Positions 58,682 to 64,000 of a stretch of 64,000 nucleotides of DNA are shown here, one piece after another (position 1 is the first letter of the stretch; every line of letters starts with the position of its first letter). The stretch spans positions 1-64,000 of the forward strand of contig NW_026251763.1 in the NCBI RefSeq assembly GCF_025024155.1. The letters are read 5' to 3'. The notes below the pieces were generated by a model that made no database searches, was not told the origin of the DNA, and worked only from the letters and a program-made list of their open reading frames with translations. The translations under genes and the position numbers were made by a program. Source of the stretch: Gamsiella multidivaricata. Its lineage: Eukaryota; Mortierellomycota; Mortierellomycetes; Mortierellales; Mortierellaceae.

Positions 58682-61600
58682 CTAAAGCAGATCGGTCCTG
58701 CGCGCCAGCAAATTGCAACTGCGCTTGTAGTCCATCCACCATGTCTGCGTGGGCTTGCGGTTCTTCATGTCAGTGGACTTCAACAAGGCTTCAACGCTAG
58801 TAAAGCTGACATTGCTGCCGTGGATACCAGCTACAGAAATACTATCTGGGTCCTTGTTGTACACAACCGGTCCTGAAGAGGATGCGCTCGAGGCACTTGA
58901 TGAAGAAGAGGAAGAGAGACACGCTTTTTCTTCCATAAAGTCGATTGAGCAGACCGCCAGACGCATGGCACGGACACGATCCAGAGGCGAAGGCGAATTG
59001 CCCTGCTGAATATGTCCCAGGATTGCTGTTCTGGAGTCGAACTGCTGATGACCCTCTTCCTTGATAATGGCGGACACAATGTCTGTTGTGTAGGTCCTGG
59101 AGGCGGCCTCTGATCGGATGAAAACCCGCCCCTGGGATTTGCCCTCTGCATCCTCCGCGTATCGCTGACACAAGTGGGCGACGTCCTTCTGCAAACGGGT
59201 CAGGCTGATGCCCTCTTCAGGAATATACACAGATGTCGCCCCAACAGCAAGTCCAGACATGACGGCCAAGAATCCAGACTTGCCTCCATGGACCTCCACA
59301 ACAAAGACGCGCTTTCGGCTGGCGGTGGCACTTTGCTTGATAGCGTCGCAAGCTTCCATGATGGCATTCAAACTGGTATCGCATCCCAGACTGTACTCCG
59401 TTCCAGGAACGTTGTTGCTGATGGTTGCGGGAATGTGAACCATCGGCATGCAGAAGGCCGGATATGATTCGCGGGCGTTGTACATCTCCAGACAGGCAGT
59501 GTAAGCCTCGAAACCTCCGATCAAGAGCAGACTCTGGATGTTGAACTTCTGAAGCTGATACGAGACCATGCCAAGGTCAAGAGAAGGCTGGTCGCGGTTA
59601 GTACCCAGCTCACTTCCTCCATGAGCCATCCAGCCATCGACATCCATCCATTGCATCTCCTTGACTTGGCCAGCGATCAGTCCAGGGAAACCATTGTGGA
59701 TAGCGAACGGGATATGGCCACGGTTGCGGGCATAGCGAACAGCGGCACGTACAGCGGCGTTCATTCCCCCAGCTGGGGCTCCAACGTTGATGATACCAAT
59801 GCGTAGGGGCTGGCAGTTTTCCTTGTCGTGTGTCAGCAAGGAGCGCTCGTTCGAAGATAGAGTAGTAGCGATAAATTGATCGTACTGCTGATTGAAAGCT
59901 GGGTCGCGCAGCTCCATGGCACCAATAAAATCCTTGCGAGCAATAGCCTTGGCAACCTCACCGGTCTAATACAAAAGAAGCACGCCGCAAAGCAACGCAT
60001 GTGAGTAGCGTGGAGACATTGAAGCATTGCAGGTGTTGTAAGGTAAAGAAAATGTAATTCTTTAAATCCAAACTTACAAGAGCGACGGCTTTCATCAAGT
60101 CGGTCCTCACAATCTTGTTCTCGTTCATAGCAATCATGGGGCTGGGAACATCGGGTCTACTAGCCAAGACGGCCTCGACAGCCTCCACTCCTTGCATAGT
60201 GGCTAGATTGCGATCAAAGGCGCATGGGACTCCTCCGCGTTGGACGTGTCCCAAAATGGTCATGCGAGTATCCAAATGCAAGTGGTCTGTCAAGAGGTCT
60301 GCCAGGTCTTTGGCGGTAATGGGATTAAGGTTACTGTCGATGGCCCCCTCGCACACGATAACAATGGTTTTGCGCTTGCCCAGGTCACGATGCCTTTTGA
60401 TCTCAGCACACATGTTGTCCTGCCAGTCTTCGCCAGACGGAGGGCGCTCGGGGATGAAGATAAAGTCAGCTCCAGTGGCAATGCCGGCCATGAGAGCCAG
60501 CCAACCGCAGTGGCGGCCCATGACCTCAACGACGAAAGCACGAGAGTGGCTGGATGCAGTGCTGGAGATCGAGTCAATACTTTCGCAGATTCGATGAAGG
60601 CAAGTGACAGCGCCGATGGTGATATCAGTGCAGGCCATGTCGTTATCGATCGAGCCCACAAGACCCACAATGTTGAGATTGGAAAAAGGCTCGACCTGCT
60701 CTTGAGTCAGCTCGCCTGTGTTGACAAGCTCTTCAAGTAAGCTGGGCCACTCAGCTCGGAAGAGATCTGCACCTGTCAAGGAGCCGTCTCCTCCGCAGAC
60801 AATCAAAGCGTCGATACCCTCCAGAACCAAGTTCTTGGCAGCCGAGAGACGACCAGGACGCTCTCGGAAGGCTTTGCAGCGTGCAGTTCCGATGACGGTA
60901 CCACCAGTGGTCAAATATCCCTGGACATCATCCCAACCCATCTTTTTGATCATCTTGCCACCATCCACAAGACCTATGTTGCGGAAGTTATGTAAATACC
61001 ACTCATCAGTAAATAGTGTCTCTTGGTGAATGAATCTTGGTGATTAGGGTGGAAGGAAACATACCCTGGTAACCCTCATGCACTGCATAAGCATCACATC
61101 CACGAACAATGGCGGCTCTGACAACTCCACGAACAGAGGCGTTCATTCCTGGGGCATCGCCTCCGGAGGTCAGAATAGCGATCTTGCGTTTTCTTCCATC
61201 AGGCTGCTCCAACGCCTGGAACTGTGGACGTTGAGTTTCGGTATGCTCGGCTTCCACGTGATGTGCAGTCTCGGTCTTCTTCTTTGACGCGAAGGGATTA
61301 GGCTTATCGGTGAAAATCAGAAGGTTGTTCATGGGATCGTGAGTATAGATGGCCGAGTATTCGCTTTGAGCGAGGGGATCTTTTGATGGAATGGAGTACC
61401 GCTGATAAGCCCATGGAAGACTGGCAAAGAGTTCTTCAATTGCCTATGGTTATACGAATATGAGACACGTTAGTTTTCAATTTGCGACCAGTGTTTTTGC
61501 GTGCCAACATCTTTATTCGATACGGAGAAAGCCAATTCACGATGAAGGCCATCGTCATTCTCCGATCAACAACTGTATGATATGAACGATATGAACGATA

Positions 61601-62271
61601 TGAACGATATGAAGTTGATCAAGAGATAAGGAAAGTGCTCTCACAAAGCAGCAGTCCACGACGACGAAAGTTGCGTGGCTGCTGCGATAAAGATAAACTC
61701 CTCACGAATCCATGATCAAACAGGGTCAAAAAGAATCCATTGGACACCATTGAAATGCAAAATGGCCCTGCCTGTTCATATGCTTTACATCGTAATCGCC
61801 CAAACCGCCCCAATTCGCCCTGTACTTTGTTGTGCTTTGTACGTTCAGGAGATAACACGGTGGCGGTCATACTGTGATCATATTGTGATCATTCTCACGG
61901 AATAAAAGAGCCGTGACCAAGATAGTACAAGCGATGAGTGCATGGCTTCGTTCGCAGCATACCTTGAGTGTGTTGGTGATGATGGTGGCAATGGCGGGTA
62001 CACTGCGCCAGTCCATCTTGGTCGAGTGGGGCAGTTTACGGAGGCCAGAGGGCGAGTATGCAATCTTGATGGCAGGGTCATGGGTTGACGTCTCCTCGCA
62101 GAAAAGCTGGAGCCAGGTCGCCTTCGTATCAGCAGAGGTTTCGGTCAAGATAGCCCTCAAGCCAAGCTGCTCGAACCAAGCAACCGAGGCATGATAAATT
62201 TCGTCGGTAGGCGCGGTCAGGGTGAGGTGTGAGATTTGCTCGAGCACGATCTTGCTAGACTGATCCTGCAT
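58682..62271 (-). CDS. 6-phosphofructokinase, eukaryotic two-lobe type with N-terminal glyoxalase-like domain
   Basis: Four exons: 61963-62271, 61065-61443, 60078-60973 and 58682-59965, giving 955 residues, the usual size for a fungal PFK subunit. Residues 1-185 are the extra N-terminal domain of fungal enzymes (glyoxalase-fold in yeast Pfk). The N-half is catalytic: GGDAPGMN (197-204), GGDGS (290-294) and the catalytic GSIDND (Asp339, Asp341), with MGRHCGW after it. The C-half (from about 570) is the duplicated regulatory half: [10 protein letters not shown] is kept but the equivalent of IDND reads SNNVPGT. It phosphorylates fructose 6-phosphate with ATP, the committed step of cytosolic glycolysis. 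A Ser/Ala run lies in the C-half. Intron 1 carries a 9-base tandem repeat. Confidence 0.96.
61579..61614. repeat. 9-base tandem repeat, four copies
   Basis: The unit gatatgaac occurs three times and then once as gatatgaag, head to tail, inside intron 1 of the phosphofructokinase gene. Confidence 0.9.
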
Positions 62272-62927
62272 CGTAGGAATGCTGCAATGGTCGAATGAAA
62301 AAAGTGAAGGAATGACTAAAGGCGAAGGAAAGAATGAGAGGAAGGAATGAAGAAAAGAAAAATGGACGAAGAGAAGAGAAAAAGAAGAAAAGGGGACATG
62401 TATCGTCGATGGACTGAATGCTTTGTCTCAGATAAAACGGCTTATTTGGTTTGAAACGCGTTCGCGACGTATCTTTCTGTCCCCGTACGCGGGTCTTCCT
62501 TTTCTGGTGGTGCTTTCTTTTCATTACCCTGGCTCTGTCGACAAGAAATACTTCCACAAATAGCGTCTATCCAGATAACACACGCCCACGAGCAGCGCAT
62601 TATCACACGCTTCTAACAATCGAACCTTCCGTGCAAACAAAATATTTTGTCTCAGGTAGACCACGCAGCCCATGAGAAAAAGACCAAAATGCGCATGCTG
62701 ATGATACGTAGAATTACTGGAACAGCAAAGAATTACATACTGCGTTTGTTTGGGCAAAAGGATCTAAACTAGTTAATATACAAATGGACGTCGGGTGGAT
62801 GTGAATTTGGATAAGAGTATACAGTGGAGGCAGATTGAACATTGAAAAATAAAGTTGAATGCAATGCACGGGTGCATGATGTAGATGGTCTTTCCGCTCT
62901 GTGGGCATGTTTTTATCCCCCATACCC
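62272..62927. other. Intergenic region, about 650 bases
   Basis: Promoter side of phosphofructokinase and 3' side of the RED-like gene. The part next to the PFK start is GA-rich (62290-62395). No gene supported. Confidence 0.6.
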
Positions 62928-64000
62928 TCACCAGTTATTCTTGCGCCGCTTGTTCCTGGAGTCGCTTCCTCCTCCGGAGGATGGCTCCTCGTCTCGCTTC
63001 GGCTTGTTCTTGTGTCCTGCGTTGCCGGACCCACTGTTCTTCTCCATCAAACGGCTAATTCGTTGCCAGTCGCGGTCCAGCTTCTCGTCCTTGCTCAGGC
63101 CCTTGCCCTTGCCGTCGTCCCACTTACCCGTCTTTCGCCCATCGCTCATTTTGACTCCATACTGGAACGATGTCTTTGGCACCACCTCCACCGTATCCTT
63201 ATACCGGTTAAAGCCTTCCTCTGTGTCGAAATCGAATCGGCCCAATTGCGCGCGCTTGTTCTTATGAGTGCCTTGATCGATCAGGATAGTCGACTGGCTC
63301 TGGTCGTCATCCTCATCAGAATCATAGGCAGTCGTACCGAGACCTCCACCTACGCCCAAACCATATGCAGAGTAATAGTCTGCATCCTCATCAACTTCAA
63401 GGCTCTCAAGCCTGGGTTTTTTCCGCGACAGTGCCTTCTCATTAAAGGGTGTGGTGTACTGGGCCGCAGCAGAAGAGGGACCATTCGCGCTAGGACCTGC
63501 AATGTTTGGATCGGAGTAGTGTGTGTCCTCCTCAGCATCCTCCTGCGCGCTGCCATCGTTACCGTCACTGTCTTCGTTCGCACTTTCTTCCCCAAAGTAA
63601 TCATTCAGATCGACATCAGTTGGCCGCGCTGGTCCCAAAACAGGTGCCTCTGAGTCCAATTCTCCGCCTTGTACGTCCATCTGCGAACCGTCGGTCATAT
63701 CTTCGTTATACTGGTTCTCGTCATTGTCACTATCGTCACTGAAGTAGCGGCTCATGTCAACATCGTCCGGTCGGGCGGGACCGACTATGGGTCCTTGATC
63801 ATCGCCGTCGACATCCATAGTGTGATCTGGTGCAGACTCATCCTTATGTTCAGGCTCCACTACATATTCGCGTCCTGCATCTGCAAAGATATCTTCGCCT
63901 TCTAGATCAGGTTCCACCATTGGTAGTGTCTCCTCATCCTGTAACTTGGCTGCTGCGATCTTGGCGGCGGCGGCCGCCGCCGCTTTCCGCTTCGCCTTGA
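62928..64000 (-). CDS. RED/IK-like splicing protein, C-terminal part (runs off the window)
   Basis: An open frame enters from the right edge and ends at 62928, giving about 357 visible C-terminal residues. The identifying block near the end reads LGRFDFDTEEGFNRYKD, KTSFQYGVKMSDGRKTGKWD and KLDRDWQRISRLMEKN, matching the C-terminus of human RED/IK (LGRWDFDTQEEYSEYM, AAFQYGIKMSEGRKTRRF, LDRQWKKISAIIEKR). RED is a spliceosome component of the activated B complex. The visible N-terminal part is acidic with two related copies of a GPARPxDVDxxxYF motif, and an Ala-rich stretch lies at the window edge. The family N-terminal domain is outside the window. Confidence 0.88.
   Translation of the reverse strand, partial: KAKRKAAAAAAAKIAAAKLQDEETLPMVEPDLEGEDIFADAGREYVVEPEHKDESAPDHTMDVDGDDQGPIVGPARPDDVDMSRYFSDDSDNDENQYNEDMTDGSQMDVQGGELDSEAPVLGPARPTDVDLNDYFGEESANEDSDGNDGSAQEDAEEDTHYSDPNIAGPSANGPSSAAAQYTTPFNEKALSRKKPRLESLEVDEDADYYSAYGLGVGGGLGTTAYDSDEDDDQSQSTILIDQGTHKNKRAQLGRFDFDTEEGFNRYKDTVEVVPKTSFQYGVKMSDGRKTGKWDDGKGKGLSKDEKLDRDWQRISRLMEKNSGSGNAGHKNKPKRDEEPSSGGGSDSRNKRRKNNW

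Noticed and set aside
1..64000. tRNA or other RNA genes
   Set aside because: I looked for B-box-like GGTTCGANNCC on both strands. The few near matches (for example near 25930 and 62170) lie in coding sequence and lack a paired A box.

Overview
The window is nuclear DNA of a filamentous fungus. Genes are spliced by short GT-AG introns (about 60-210 bases, a few of 500-750). Intergenic DNA is rich in simple repeats and homopolymers. The proteome includes fungal Zn2Cys6 regulators, a fungal-type phosphofructokinase with an extra N-terminal domain, and a giant NACHT-pentapeptide-WD40 protein. The combination of a large NACHT/WD40 protein, a NELF-A homologue and metazoan-like versions of several nuclear proteins points to an early-diverging lineage. 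Mortierellomycotina is my best guess, from recalled family distributions rather than from any search.

Layout. At 0-6 kb, the 3' part of a NELF-A-like transcription-pausing factor (+) converges on a polyglutamine-rich Zn2Cys6 regulator (-). At 8.8-14.7 kb is a single-exon 1976-residue NLR-like protein (-) whose WD40 array is almost perfectly repeated; decayed mobile-element-like remnants lie just upstream (15.7-16.6 kb). At 17-26.6 kb, all on the minus strand, are a CTDSPL2-like CTD phosphatase, a small glycine-rich protein and an EVI5/GYP5-like TBC Rab-GAP. Cyclin C (+) is divergent from the last and converges on a tetraspanin. At 33.5-39.2 kb are two tandem paralogous TLC-domain membrane proteins. 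At 40-47 kb are a small secreted GPI-type cysteine protein, ribosomal protein eS10, a membrane-tethered LEA-like protein and an orphan seven-helix receptor (all -). At 48.8-52.3 kb are an ERT1/AcuK-type regulator and mitochondrial bL28m (+). At 52.5-64 kb is a compact minus-strand run: RGP1, FRA10AC1, SUMO, phosphofructokinase and the C-terminal part of RED/IK.

Functionally this is mostly housekeeping: Pol II pausing and CTD control, Mediator kinase, splicing, Rab traffic, glycolysis and gluconeogenic control, SUMO and two ribosomes. A few lineage-specific items sit among these genes: the NLR, the TLC pair, the 7TM receptor, the secreted protein and the LEA-like protein. I see no operon-like pathway cluster. 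Exon structures were built by reading splice signals and checking that phases close. Every complete model closes in frame, but none has transcript support. No tRNA, rRNA or CRISPR array was recognised.
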